From positions 132,152-196,151 of the forward strand of contig NZ_JBHTJN010000012.1 in assembly GCF_042675725.1 (NCBI RefSeq): DNA of 64,000 bases, written 5' to 3'. Below are positions 1 through 7,639 of the stretch, piece by piece. The position numbers and the translations under genes are program-made. Origin of the DNA: Seminibacterium arietis. Its GTDB lineage: Bacteria; Pseudomonadota; Gammaproteobacteria; Enterobacterales; Pasteurellaceae. The first letter of the stretch is position 1. Each line of letters starts with the position of its first letter. The notes under the pieces are model-generated. The model did not search any database and was not told where the DNA came from. It worked only from the letters and a program-made list of their open reading frames with translations.

Positions 1-372
1 TGTTATTCTAATGATTTAATTCTTGCAGGTGGCCCAGTAAATTTAGAGCGAGGATTTATTTTACATACAGCAACTGTACAATCTTTCGAAAATAGTTATA
101 AAGTAACAGACGATGTGTATTTAACTACTTCAGCTGATGTGATTGAAAGTTTCGGCACTTGTGACTCCCCACAAAAATATCTCGTTGCATTAGGTTGTGC
201 TAGTTGGTCAGCAGACCAATTAGAAAAAGAAATTGCAAATAATGATTGGTTAGTTGTGCCAGCTAATGAACGAATTCTATTTGATGTGGCTCCAGATGAA
301 CGTTATTTAGAGGCTAGCATGCTGTTGGGGATAAAACATTATAATTTTACTTATCAAGCTGGACATTGTTAG
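1..372 (+). CDS. yqgE: YqgE/AlgH family protein (UPF0301), 5' end outside window
   Basis: The frame is open from the first base of the window, so this is the C-terminal 123 residues of a longer protein. The segment LILAGGPVNLERGFILH near its start is the hallmark of the YqgE/AlgH family, and the end (YNFTYQAGHC) is also typical. The family has no firmly established biochemical role. It usually sits directly upstream of yqgF/ruvX, and that is the arrangement here, with 12 bases between its stop and the next start codon, so the two are probably co-transcribed. Confidence 0.9.
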   Translation, partial: CYSNDLILAGGPVNLERGFILHTATVQSFENSYKVTDDVYLTTSADVIESFGTCDSPQKYLVALGCASWSADQLEKEIANNDWLVVPANERILFDVAPDERYLEASMLLGIKHYNFTYQAGHC

Positions 373-384
373 AGGTTGCTATTG

Positions 385-798
385 ATGGAGTTTACAGCCA
401 TTGCCTTTGATTTTGGCACAAAAAGTATAGGCTGTGCTGTGGGGCAAAGTATCACAGGTACGGCTCAATCTTTACCAGCATTTAAAGCACAAGATGGTAT
501 TCCAGACTGGAGTGCGGTAGAAAAATGTTTGAAAGAGTGGAAGCCTGCTATAGTTATTGTTGGTCTGCCGCTAAATATGGATGGTACTGAACAAGAACTG
601 ACTTTACGAGCGAAAAAATTTGCAAATCGTCTACAGGGACGTTTTGGTGTAAAAGTTGAATTACAAGATGAAAGATTAACTACAACAGAAGCTCGGTCTG
701 AAATTTTTCAGCGTAGTGGATATCGAGCGTTAAAAAAAGGCAAAGTAGATAGTGTTTCTGCATGTCTAATTCTAGAAAGTTGGTTTGAAAATCAATAG
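385..798 (+). CDS. yqgF: Putative pre-16S rRNA nuclease / Holliday junction resolvase-like YqgF (RuvX)
   Basis: A 137-residue RNase H-fold protein. FDFGTKSIGCAVG near the N-terminus carries the first catalytic Asp, IVGLPLNMDGT follows in the middle, and DERLTT plus a C-terminal D-S-V-S-A segment complete the expected acidic sites. The family matures the 5' end of 16S rRNA. I chose ATG 385 because AGAGG (371-375) lies nine bases upstream. An in-frame TTG at 376 would add MLL but has no properly spaced ribosome binding site. It follows yqgE closely and is probably translated from the same mRNA. Confidence 0.9.
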   Translation: MEFTAIAFDFGTKSIGCAVGQSITGTAQSLPAFKAQDGIPDWSAVEKCLKEWKPAIVIVGLPLNMDGTEQELTLRAKKFANRLQGRFGVKVELQDERLTTTEARSEIFQRSGYRALKKGKVDSVSACLILESWFENQ

Positions 799-874
799 GA
801 TATGGGATTAAAATAACATTGAGTGAGAACTTCTTATTTGTGCTATTTTACTGTAACTTTATTAAGGAGATTAT

Positions 875-1792
875 ATGAAAAAAACATTTTTTGCTCTTAC
901 TTTTGCAACAATTGCACTACCAGCGTTGGCGACAACACCATCTGCATTAGTATTACAAACCGACTTTAGCCTGAAAGATGGAGCGGTTTCTGCTATGCAA
1001 GGAGTAGCTTTTGGTGTCGATTCTGAATTAAAAATGTTTAATTTAACTCATGAAATTGAACCTTATAACATTTGGGAAGCATCCTACCGTTTATACCAAA
1101 CAGCAACTTATTGGCCTCAAGGTACAGTATTTGTTAGTGTCGTTGATCCAGGTGTTGGTACAGAACGTAAATCTGTCGTATTAAAAACTAAAACAGGGCA
1201 TTATTTTGTAACACCAGATAATGGAACTTTGACATTAGTAGCAGAACACTTAGGTATTGATGCACTACGTGAAATTGATGAAAAGACTAACCGTCTAAAA
1301 GGCTCAGAGAAATCTTACACTTTTCATGGGCGTGATGTTTATGCATACACAGGAGCAAGACTAGCAGCAGGAAAAATTTCATTTGACCAAGTTGGTCCTT
1401 TGCTAGAACCTAAAGTCGAAGTGATTGAGTATCAACAATCAACTTTAGAGAAAGATACCTTAAAAGGTAATATTCCAGTGCTGGATATCCAGTATGGTAA
1501 TATTTGGACAAATATCAACGATACTTTATTAGAAAAATCAGCCATCAAAAAAGGTGATCATGTTTGTGTCAAGATTACGGAAAAAACAGAAAAAGGGTTA
1601 AAAACACGTTATAGTGGAAAAATGCCTTATGTAAGCAGTTTTGGTGATGTGCAAGAAGGTAAGCCTTTGATGTATTTGAATAGTTTATTGAATGTTTCAT
1701 TTGCATTGAACATGGATAGTTTTGCTAACAAATATAAGATTAAATCTGGTGCTGAATGGTCAGTTTCAGTGAAATCTTGTAATAAAAAATAA
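875..1792 (+). CDS. Secreted SAM hydrolase-fold (SAM hydroxide adenosyltransferase, DUF62) protein
   Basis: A 305-residue protein with a clear signal peptide (MKKTFFALTFATIALPALA, cleavage near residue 20), so it should be periplasmic. LVLQTDFSLKDGAVSAMQG and VFVSVVDPGVGTERK are typical of the S-adenosylmethionine hydrolase/halogenase fold: the early DxS/D motif, then DPGVGT, then TPDNGTL. Cytosolic relatives split SAM to adenosine and methionine. The role of exported versions is unclear, so the activity is inferred from family only. A good ribosome site (AAGGAG, 864-869) precedes the ATG. A Haemophilus-type uptake signal directly follows the stop, then a terminator. Confidence 0.8.
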   Translation: MKKTFFALTFATIALPALATTPSALVLQTDFSLKDGAVSAMQGVAFGVDSELKMFNLTHEIEPYNIWEASYRLYQTATYWPQGTVFVSVVDPGVGTERKSVVLKTKTGHYFVTPDNGTLTLVAEHLGIDALREIDEKTNRLKGSEKSYTFHGRDVYAYTGARLAAGKISFDQVGPLLEPKVEVIEYQQSTLEKDTLKGNIPVLDIQYGNIWTNINDTLLEKSAIKKGDHVCVKITEKTEKGLKTRYSGKMPYVSSFGDVQEGKPLMYLNSLLNVSFALNMDSFANKYKIKSGAEWSVSVKSCNKK

Positions 1793-1849
1793 AAGTGCGG
1801 TGAGATTTTATATTTTTACATAAACCTCCCGATTAAGAATATCTAGCAT

Positions 1850-1880
1850 CCCTAAAAGTGTTTACTTTTAGGGATTTTTT
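1850..1880 (+). terminator. Rho-independent terminator of the SAM hydrolase-like gene
   Basis: CCCTAAAAG and CTTTTAGGG form a nine-base-pair stem around a short loop, followed by A and six T. It lies about 60 bases after the stop codon at 1792. The right arm and T-run are repeated at 10316-10335. Confidence 0.85.
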
Positions 1881-1881
1881 A
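1862..1881. repeat. Left copy of a 20-bp direct repeat flanking the accessory operon
   Basis: TTACTTTTAGGGATTTTTTA is found here, inside the terminator, and again at 10316-10335 in the same orientation. The accessory operon (1913-10227) lies entirely between the copies. The left copy has the matching left hairpin arm; the right copy has only a poor partial arm. This fits duplication of a target site during insertion, but a shared terminator motif is possible. Confidence 0.6.
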
Positions 1882-1912
1882 TCCTAACTATTTTTCTAAA
1901 TAATTCGAAATC

Positions 1913-3397
1913 CTAGTTATTCGTCATATTTATCCAGTTTCCCATTTTATCAATATATCCTATTATGCCTTTATAAGTTACTTTTGCCTTGCCGTTTTTG
2001 AATCGCTCTGCTTTTTCAAAAATCGGATTAATTACCCAGTTGCCAGTGGTATTGAGATAGCCCCATTTTCCTCCCACACACTTATCGCCTTGCCAGTAAC
2101 CATTTTGATAAACTCCAGCTAAGCCTTCACTAAACCGTCCCGCCATACAGAATTGTGGTTTTACTACCCAGTTACCTTGAGTATCAATGAATCCCCACAT
2201 TTGGTTATAGTTCGATTTGACTACCGCTCTCCCGTTATAGAAACCTCCTACTGCGAGATATTCTGGGCGAATAAGTACGTTACCAAATTGATCAGTAAAC
2301 CCCCACAGCCCATTTTGCTCAAATTTTTGCAAATTAGGATCTGCTTTTTGTGCTAACCGATTTTTCCGAACTTTTTGCATTTCTTCAAAAAGATGAAAGT
2401 TATTCATCAAATCTGTTGAAAGTTGCTGAAATGTTGCATCAAACTGAACTACTGGGATATCTTGAAGATCTGCTATATTTTGAAATGCCCGATTACGCAC
2501 ATGCAACGTATTAAAGAAAGAGTGTGTTTTACGGCTTTTGTTTTCGAATGAAAGCACTTGGTCAGTTATCGAGGCCAATACATCAAAGTAAAAACAACCT
2601 TTTTTCAAGCTAGAATTGGCATAACAGTTTTTCACCCATGTTTCTAATGCTAAATAGGAAAAATTACTTCGTTCTATTTCAGCCACAAAGTCGCTAAATG
2701 TTTGACGTAGCTCAGTTTGAGTAATCTTAAAACCATTCAGTGGCACAGGTAGAGTACTTTGTTTTAGTTGGTTTTCTTGTTTAGCGATTTCTGCTTTGGT
2801 TCTTTTTTCTTCATTTACTCTTTCCTCTGCTAAACGGATTTTTTCTTCCGCTTCTTGCAGTAATCGCTCTGCCTTTAAACGGGCTTGTTGCTCTTCAGAC
2901 CATTTCTGCTCTGCCTTCTGTTTAGCTTGTTCGGCAGCGACGAATTTAGCTTCAATTATAGCCCTCTCTCTTTCTAATTCCTCCTTAATTTTATTCAGTT
3001 CCTGCTTTGCTTGATTATTCAGTTCATTAACTTTTTCACAGCCTTTTAAAATTCCAGCATCACAACTTTGTTGGAAATAAAATTGTTCTTTTTGCTTATC
3101 GCTCTCATAAAGTTCAGCAAGACGATACATCGCCTCGCCATTTTTTTGATTAGCTGCTGCCTGTAAAAATTCGATAGCTTGTTTTCGTTTAGCACGTTTT
3201 AATAAGATTTCTGCGAATAATTTTTGAGCTTGAGGGTCACCTTTATTTGCTGCAATTTCGCAAAAATCTTCGGCCAACAATGATTTACTTTCATCATTAG
3301 ATAATGCAAGACATTTTTTTACATCTTCATCTCCACAACCTGAAAGTAAAAATACATTAGCAATAATTACAATGGAAAAAACTTTTCTTAACACCAT
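1913..3397 (-). CDS. Lipoprotein with Sel1-like repeats, coiled coil and WG repeats
   Basis: About 494 residues. The start at 3397 gives a lipoprotein signal peptide with lipobox LLSGC, and AGGATAT stands just upstream; a longer start would overlap the previous gene and spoil the signal. Residues about 30-120 look like Sel1/TPR-type helical repeats (DPQAQKLFAEIL, NGEAMYRLAELYE), then comes a charged coiled coil (about 120-215). The C-terminal third has four WG-type repeats (GLWGFTDQFGNVLI, MWGFIDTQGNWVV, KWGYLNTTGNWVI, GIIGYIDKMGNWI). The architecture suggests an envelope-anchored binding or sensor subunit. It is the last gene of the operon, four bases after the phosphatase stop codon. Its partner is unknown. 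Confidence 0.8.
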   Translation of the reverse strand: MVLRKVFSIVIIANVFLLSGCGDEDVKKCLALSNDESKSLLAEDFCEIAANKGDPQAQKLFAEILLKRAKRKQAIEFLQAAANQKNGEAMYRLAELYESDKQKEQFYFQQSCDAGILKGCEKVNELNNQAKQELNKIKEELERERAIIEAKFVAAEQAKQKAEQKWSEEQQARLKAERLLQEAEEKIRLAEERVNEEKRTKAEIAKQENQLKQSTLPVPLNGFKITQTELRQTFSDFVAEIERSNFSYLALETWVKNCYANSSLKKGCFYFDVLASITDQVLSFENKSRKTHSFFNTLHVRNRAFQNIADLQDIPVVQFDATFQQLSTDLMNNFHLFEEMQKVRKNRLAQKADPNLQKFEQNGLWGFTDQFGNVLIRPEYLAVGGFYNGRAVVKSNYNQMWGFIDTQGNWVVKPQFCMAGRFSEGLAGVYQNGYWQGDKCVGGKWGYLNTTGNWVINPIFEKAERFKNGKAKVTYKGIIGYIDKMGNWINMTNN

Positions 3398-3402
3398 ATA
3401 TC

Positions 3403-4485
3403 CTATGATAATTTCGCTGAAACCATTGCAATACAGCAATCATCACCTGTATGTCTTTGTAAAAAATCTTCAGCATAGAATGCTTTAGTTAATTGATAAC
3501 GGAACAAACGCTCTTGACGTAATAAATCGGCCCAAGATGACAAGCGCTGAGCTACTTTATCCCCTTTATTGGATACAAATTTTTCTGCACTGCCATCACT
3601 CATCGCAAACAAAGCGGTAATATATTTGGATTCCACCACACCACTTTGGACATCATTAGGTTGCAAGTGTTCACCAATAAAGGTTGTCGCATTAGCATAT
3701 TCACCTTTACCTACTTCACCAAGTGTTGATAATTTTGAGATAACACCGTCTAGCGTTTTCTCTTTTTTCTCTATGACTAATGCTCCATCTCCCACTTTTA
3801 CCCAAAGCGTATGCACTTTACCGATAATAGCTAGGAGTAAGGTACAACGAAAATCTTTCAAAGGACGGCGATGCTCAGTTTCAAGATCTTCTAAAATTCC
3901 TTTTGCATGTTTCACTAAAATTAATGCGGCATCGTGCTGTTTAGCCTCACTTGATTCTTGATCCAACAATTCAGAAAAATATCTTTCCATTGTTTTTATA
4001 AAACGAGCTAAACCAGTGACTACGGCTTTTGACCCCAAATCTGATACTGCTGAACTACCAGCTCCATCAGCAATAATGACAGTAGGTTTAGGAGACACAA
4101 ATGCAACTGCTGAGTCTTGGCAGGGTAGAGGAGCGGTTGCTTTTCGGTGTGAAATACCAGCAACAGCTTCATATTGTGCAAACCAGTATGAACTTGGTTG
4201 AATATACTCTCCTAATCGTAAAATAACTTCTGAACTGACTTCCTCTTGCTGAGATTTTGTACTTTCCTGATGATATTCCACTGCTTGTATTTGCTCTTCA
4301 TTTTTCTCGCTCGTGATCACTGAAATTTTCTCAATAGCTGCGAGTTGCTCATCTTGTGCTTCTTTGCTGTTTTTAACCTGTATTTCAGCAATTTCTTTAT
4401 TATCCTGTTTCTTTTCTTGATGAAATTTCTCAGATTTAGGAGATCGAAAACGAAAAACTTTAAGAAGAGTGAAAATAAACTTCAT
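3403..4485 (-). CDS. PP2C-family Ser/Thr protein phosphatase (YegK-like)
   Basis: A 360-residue protein. Residues 1-95 are a polar, Glu/Gln-rich region with no recognised fold. The PP2C domain runs from about residue 100: CQDSAVAF, VIIADGAGSSAVSDLGS (metal-binding DGAG), MSDGS, and C-terminal TGDDC supply the expected metal-binding acidic residues. It should remove phosphate from Ser/Thr, presumably opposing the kinase encoded ten bases upstream. The same VWA-kinase-PP2C combination occurs in E. coli yegL-yegI-yegK and in TerY-P triads. AAGGAT lies before the ATG. The N-terminal extension could be a docking or phosphorylated region, which is inference. Confidence 0.85.
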   Translation of the reverse strand: MKFIFTLLKVFRFRSPKSEKFHQEKKQDNKEIAEIQVKNSKEAQDEQLAAIEKISVITSEKNEEQIQAVEYHQESTKSQQEEVSSEVILRLGEYIQPSSYWFAQYEAVAGISHRKATAPLPCQDSAVAFVSPKPTVIIADGAGSSAVSDLGSKAVVTGLARFIKTMERYFSELLDQESSEAKQHDAALILVKHAKGILEDLETEHRRPLKDFRCTLLLAIIGKVHTLWVKVGDGALVIEKKEKTLDGVISKLSTLGEVGKGEYANATTFIGEHLQPNDVQSGVVESKYITALFAMSDGSAEKFVSNKGDKVAQRLSSWADLLRQERLFRYQLTKAFYAEDFLQRHTGDDCCIAMVSAKLS

Positions 4486-4495
4486 AGTTATATCC

Positions 4496-5539
4496 TTATT
4501 TAAAGATGTTGTTAAATAAACTACCTATTTTTGAAGCCGTTTGCATTGGCTTAGGTAATTGTGCTGAAAGCTGATTCTGCTTAGCTGTTTGATTAGAGGG
4601 AGCCAAACCTGATAACTCTTTGGATAATTCCCCTTGTTGCATTTTTTTATAATATATTCTCAGCTCTTTTATCCACTCAGATAATGTAGCCCGAGCCTTA
4701 GGATTATCCATTCCCTCGGTAAATGTGCGAATAAATAGCGTACGGATACCATAGGGTAAATTTCTCCACATTTGTAAAGCATTACCTTTTGGCACTTTGG
4801 AACCAGAATCTTTAGTATAAGGGAATGTACCATTTTTGATATTTTGAGCCCGAGATTCCCCTCCTATCATATCGAACGGATGTCGCCAGTTCATCAACAC
4901 TTGGAATATCAGTACAGCAATAGAAAAACGCTCACTTTCTGAGGTTCGACAAGCGACAGTCTCAAAAGGAACGCCTTGATGTTCTCTTGGGGTGGTGTCA
5001 GGTGATCCAACTAAACACTGGAAGAAACTTTCTGATGTATCAATTTGAAAGCTATCACAATCCAATAAAATAACTTGGTGTGTCTTCAAATTGATAAGTA
5101 TATTATTCAGGTTATAATCACCTATCATCACTTTTTGGGCATGTAACTCGCTCACTAAACGTACAAACTGAATAAGATAATTTACTAAGTGAAGTCTATC
5201 CATATCAGGGATATGGTTTTTGTATTCCATTGGGCTGAGTGAATTAAATTTAATTCCGTTCTTACGAGACATTGCATACCCAACCCACTGCCTTCGATTA
5301 TTATACAAACTAATTTTAGGCCAGCTTAATGAAGGATTGTTACGAAATATCGCAATATGTCGCATCGCTTCAACTTTTCTAGATAGTTCTTGGCCTCTCT
5401 TATCAAGAACACGCTGGTGGTAACGTTTAAATAAAATATTTGGCTTTGCTTTGAGGGAAAAAATATCCGCTTCACCGCCTGAGCCGAATTTTTTATCTAA
5501 ACCTACAGAGATATGATTAACATCAAAAACTTTTTGCAT
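4496..5539 (-). CDS. Ser/Thr protein kinase-like protein (YegI-like)
   Basis: A 347-residue protein with a kinase fold at residues about 10-260. GSGGEADIFSL (19-29) is the glycine loop and ILFKRY holds the likely ATP-anchoring Lys38. The catalytic loop reads GDYNLNNIL (Asp141, Asn146), without the His-Arg of HRD, and the metal-binding site reads LLDCDSFQ rather than DFG. Such changes are usual in the YegI-like family and do not by themselves mean inactivity. The last 60 residues are Gln/Pro/Ser-rich. It sits between the VWA and PP2C genes, the order expected of a regulatory triad. The upstream gap (5540-5583) holds a perfect palindrome that might lower its expression. Confidence 0.8.
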   Translation of the reverse strand: MQKVFDVNHISVGLDKKFGSGGEADIFSLKAKPNILFKRYHQRVLDKRGQELSRKVEAMRHIAIFRNNPSLSWPKISLYNNRRQWVGYAMSRKNGIKFNSLSPMEYKNHIPDMDRLHLVNYLIQFVRLVSELHAQKVMIGDYNLNNILINLKTHQVILLDCDSFQIDTSESFFQCLVGSPDTTPREHQGVPFETVACRTSESERFSIAVLIFQVLMNWRHPFDMIGGESRAQNIKNGTFPYTKDSGSKVPKGNALQMWRNLPYGIRTLFIRTFTEGMDNPKARATLSEWIKELRIYYKKMQQGELSKELSGLAPSNQTAKQNQLSAQLPKPMQTASKIGSLFNNIFK

Positions 5540-5552
5540 AATTTCTCACAAA

Positions 5553-5576
5553 TTGCACCGCTTGCAAGCGGTGCAA
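5553..5576. other. Perfect 24-bp palindrome with inverted GCAAGCGGT motifs
   Basis: The 24 bases between the VWA and kinase genes are perfectly self-complementary. They contain GCAAGCGGT (5564-5572) and its inverse ACCGCTTGC (5557-5565). This differs in one base from ACAAGCGGT, the uptake-signal core of the Actinobacillus pleuropneumoniae branch of Pasteurellaceae, not the AAGTGCGGT type used elsewhere in this window. In RNA it would form a strong hairpin but has no T-run, so it is more likely an attenuating or mRNA-stabilising structure than a full terminator. Confidence 0.6.
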
Positions 5577-5583
5577 AAGATTC

Positions 5584-6231
5584 TTAAATTGCAGCCCAAC
5601 CATCAACAGGTGGTAAACCAACTTGATCCCCCACATTCGAATTAGAAACTCGACTCATACTTGCGGATAACCATTGGAAAAACTGAGCAAATTTTAAACC
5701 GTTTAATTTCAATGCTGGACGGTTACTAAATTCACCCAAAATATCCATATCCGCAGAATCTACACCAACAGGAAGTGAAATCAATTTACGGTTATCAGCA
5801 AGACTTTTTGCACGAGCTGCCGCTGGTAGCCAATCATCAGTTGGAGCTCCATCACTAATCACTACTAACCACGGCTGATAATAAGATGTCCCAGTTTGTT
5901 GATATTCAGCTTTGCGTTGTTCAAGCATATCTAATCCTCGAGAAACCGCTTCACCCAATGGGGTTAAACCACAGGCTTCAAAAGTTATAGTCTGCTCAAT
6001 ATGGCTTGCAGTGGTAAACGGCATAACCTCCTCGACCATTTCGCCAGCAACCATAATAGCAACCTCTACTGAATGTTTGGCAGTATCATCATCTTGCAAC
6101 GCCCGAATAAATTGTTTTACACCAGCATTAAGTTGTTGAATAGGAGCTCCGCTCATTGAGCCTGAAGTATCTAATACCAATAAGCAAGGACAGCGGGGCG
6201 TTGGGTTATCAATTAAATCATTAAAGCTCAT
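5584..6231 (-). CDS. von Willebrand factor A domain protein (YegL/TerY-like)
   Basis: A 215-residue single-domain protein. LVLDTSGSMSG (residues 18-28) is a complete MIDAS metal site (DxSxS), with the Thr in TPLGEA and the Asp in VISDGAPTDD completing it. TerY/YegL proteins of this size are adaptor subunits that pair with a kinase and a PP2C phosphatase, and both genes lie directly downstream. No signal peptide or membrane segment is seen, so it should be cytoplasmic. AAGGA precedes the ATG at good spacing. Its ATG overlaps the stop of a 41-codon frame upstream in an ATGA arrangement, suggesting coupled translation. Confidence 0.9.
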   Translation of the reverse strand: MSFNDLIDNPTPRCPCLLVLDTSGSMSGAPIQQLNAGVKQFIRALQDDDTAKHSVEVAIMVAGEMVEEVMPFTTASHIEQTITFEACGLTPLGEAVSRGLDMLEQRKAEYQQTGTSYYQPWLVVISDGAPTDDWLPAAARAKSLADNRKLISLPVGVDSADMDILGEFSNRPALKLNGLKFAQFFQWLSASMSRVSNSNVGDQVGLPPVDGWAAI

Positions 6232-6353
6232 AATGTTTTCCTTTTATTAGTGTTAAAAAATCTCGAAAAATTACTATTTTTTAGGTGTTTTATTTTTTTA
6301 GACAGCTCTTCTTTTTTATCGCCTTTATTGTTCTCTGAATTTAAAGATTGCAT
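6228..6353 (-). CDS. Possible 41-residue small protein overlapping the VWA gene start
   Basis: ATG at 6353 opens a 41-codon frame (starts MQSLNSENNKGDKKEEL, rich in Lys, Asn and Ser) whose TGA overlaps the ATG of the VWA gene. The frame before it, ending in TGA exactly next to this ATG, also looks protein-like (see 6354-6452). It could be a separate small gene, the C-terminal half of a broken one, or chance. No family is recognised. Confidence 0.35.
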   Translation of the reverse strand: MQSLNSENNKGDKKEELSKKIKHLKNSNFSRFFNTNKRKTL

Positions 6354-6452
6354 TCACTCAGTAACTTTTTGAATTTCATTTTGCGGATTAATTAATTTTT
6401 CTTTTAGAACTTGAAGTACATTTTCCCCATTAATAACAATATCAATGTCCCC
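6354..6452 (-). pseudogene. Possible start of a small gene, broken by a frameshift and a TGA
   Basis: Read one frame away from the tail of the larger gene at 6404-7636, this stretch gives GDIDIVINGENVLQVLKEKL and ends at a TGA directly followed by an in-frame ATG. It looks like soluble protein. Its natural start may be the ATG at 6452-6454, but four G's follow the A-T, so ATG is in the wrong frame by one base; a fifth G would restore it. With the next frame it would make a protein of about 75 residues. Either it is decayed, or it is read by frameshift or a non-ATG start. Confidence 0.35.
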
Positions 6453-7636
6453 ATAGATAAGATAAAAGACAGAACAGCTAATGCAATAAAAATCTTATTC
6501 AAAGGATGTTTATTATTAGTCATTTCGGGATTCTGTGAGTGTTTCGTTGTCTGATTTAAATTCTGAGAAATTGAACTCACCTGTCGCTCAACATCTGTGA
6601 GTAGAGACTTAATAGATTGCTTATGTTGCTCCACATCTTTAACATACTGTTCGATATAGTCCAGTGAAAATATATTCTTTACAGATTCTAAGACTCTATT
6701 TTTAGTCTCTAATACTTTCTGGTTTTGCTTATAAGTTTCCTCATTTTTTTTATAGTCTTGCAGACAATCTTCGTATTCCTTGATCTTAGATCGAAATATT
6801 TCCTTTTTTTCTTTAACACGTTCTTGGATTAAAGCTTCTTGATTTACTTGTAAACGCTGTAATTCATCAGTCTTCTTTTTCACCAAAGCCGATAGTTTAT
6901 TCACAGCTTGATGTAAGTAACTAATCTCATTTTTAAAAGGTATGACAAATAAATGACTATGTATAAGCCAACTAGATGACAATATTGGTGTTTCTTTGGA
7001 AATTTGAGTCGAAACATGCTCACTTTCTGAAAAAAAGATTTGGCGATAGCGATAATAAAACTGTTCCCTTAAAACTGCTTTCAGAACATCCATTAACTCT
7101 TCTTTACCGACTTGAATGTATGCCACCGATTGCTGTGCCGTTTGACTCAATAAATTAGGCTTTAACGGAACTAAATCCGATGCAATTTGATTAATTTTGC
7201 TTGGTCCAGGAAATGTTTTTCCAGAAATACTCTCTTTGTAGCAAGTATTTTCTTCATCAATAAAGTGAGTGCGTTGATAACTACTTAATTCAGACAAACT
7301 GTCAAATAAAACTTGAACATTATTTTCATCAAATGCGTAGTTTGCAGTCTCAATAAATGCCCCATAATAACTTCCACTGCGTGTTTGCCCTTGTTCAAAA
7401 ATAGGGCGATATTCCGATAAGGCTAAAACTGGTGTACCGTTATTTTGTAATAATTGTAAACAGTAAAGTGGCGTAAAATCTTTTTGTGTAGGACTTGGTA
7501 GAGAACTACAAAATTCTTGTGGTAAGTCATAACTATTCGCTAATTTTAATTGTTTATCTAACCCATCTCCTGAGGCCTGTCTTCCTTTAGGTGTACCGAT
7601 AATTCCCCAACCGAGTAAATTTTGTGTATTTTCCAT
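6404..7636 (-). CDS. Tail-anchored coiled-coil protein, possible GTPase-associated (GAP1-N-like) subunit
   Basis: A 410-residue protein. The N-terminal half is a globular domain (GWGIIGTPKGRQASGDG near the start; later GSYYGAFIET). I tentatively compare it with the N-terminal domains of GTPase-associated proteins described next to predicted double-GTPase genes; this is from memory and weak. Residues about 230-350 are a long coiled coil, and residues about 384-405 form one membrane helix followed by a short Lys/Phe tail, so the protein is probably tail-anchored with its bulk in the cytoplasm. The upstream gene stops three bases before it and encodes a GTPase-like protein. GGGAG stands eight bases before the ATG. 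Confidence 0.6.
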   Translation of the reverse strand: MENTQNLLGWGIIGTPKGRQASGDGLDKQLKLANSYDLPQEFCSSLPSPTQKDFTPLYCLQLLQNNGTPVLALSEYRPIFEQGQTRSGSYYGAFIETANYAFDENNVQVLFDSLSELSSYQRTHFIDEENTCYKESISGKTFPGPSKINQIASDLVPLKPNLLSQTAQQSVAYIQVGKEELMDVLKAVLREQFYYRYRQIFFSESEHVSTQISKETPILSSSWLIHSHLFVIPFKNEISYLHQAVNKLSALVKKKTDELQRLQVNQEALIQERVKEKKEIFRSKIKEYEDCLQDYKKNEETYKQNQKVLETKNRVLESVKNIFSLDYIEQYVKDVEQHKQSIKSLLTDVERQVSSISQNLNQTTKHSQNPEMTNNKHPLNKIFIALAVLSFILSMGTLILLLMGKMYFKF

Positions 7637-7639
7637 ACC

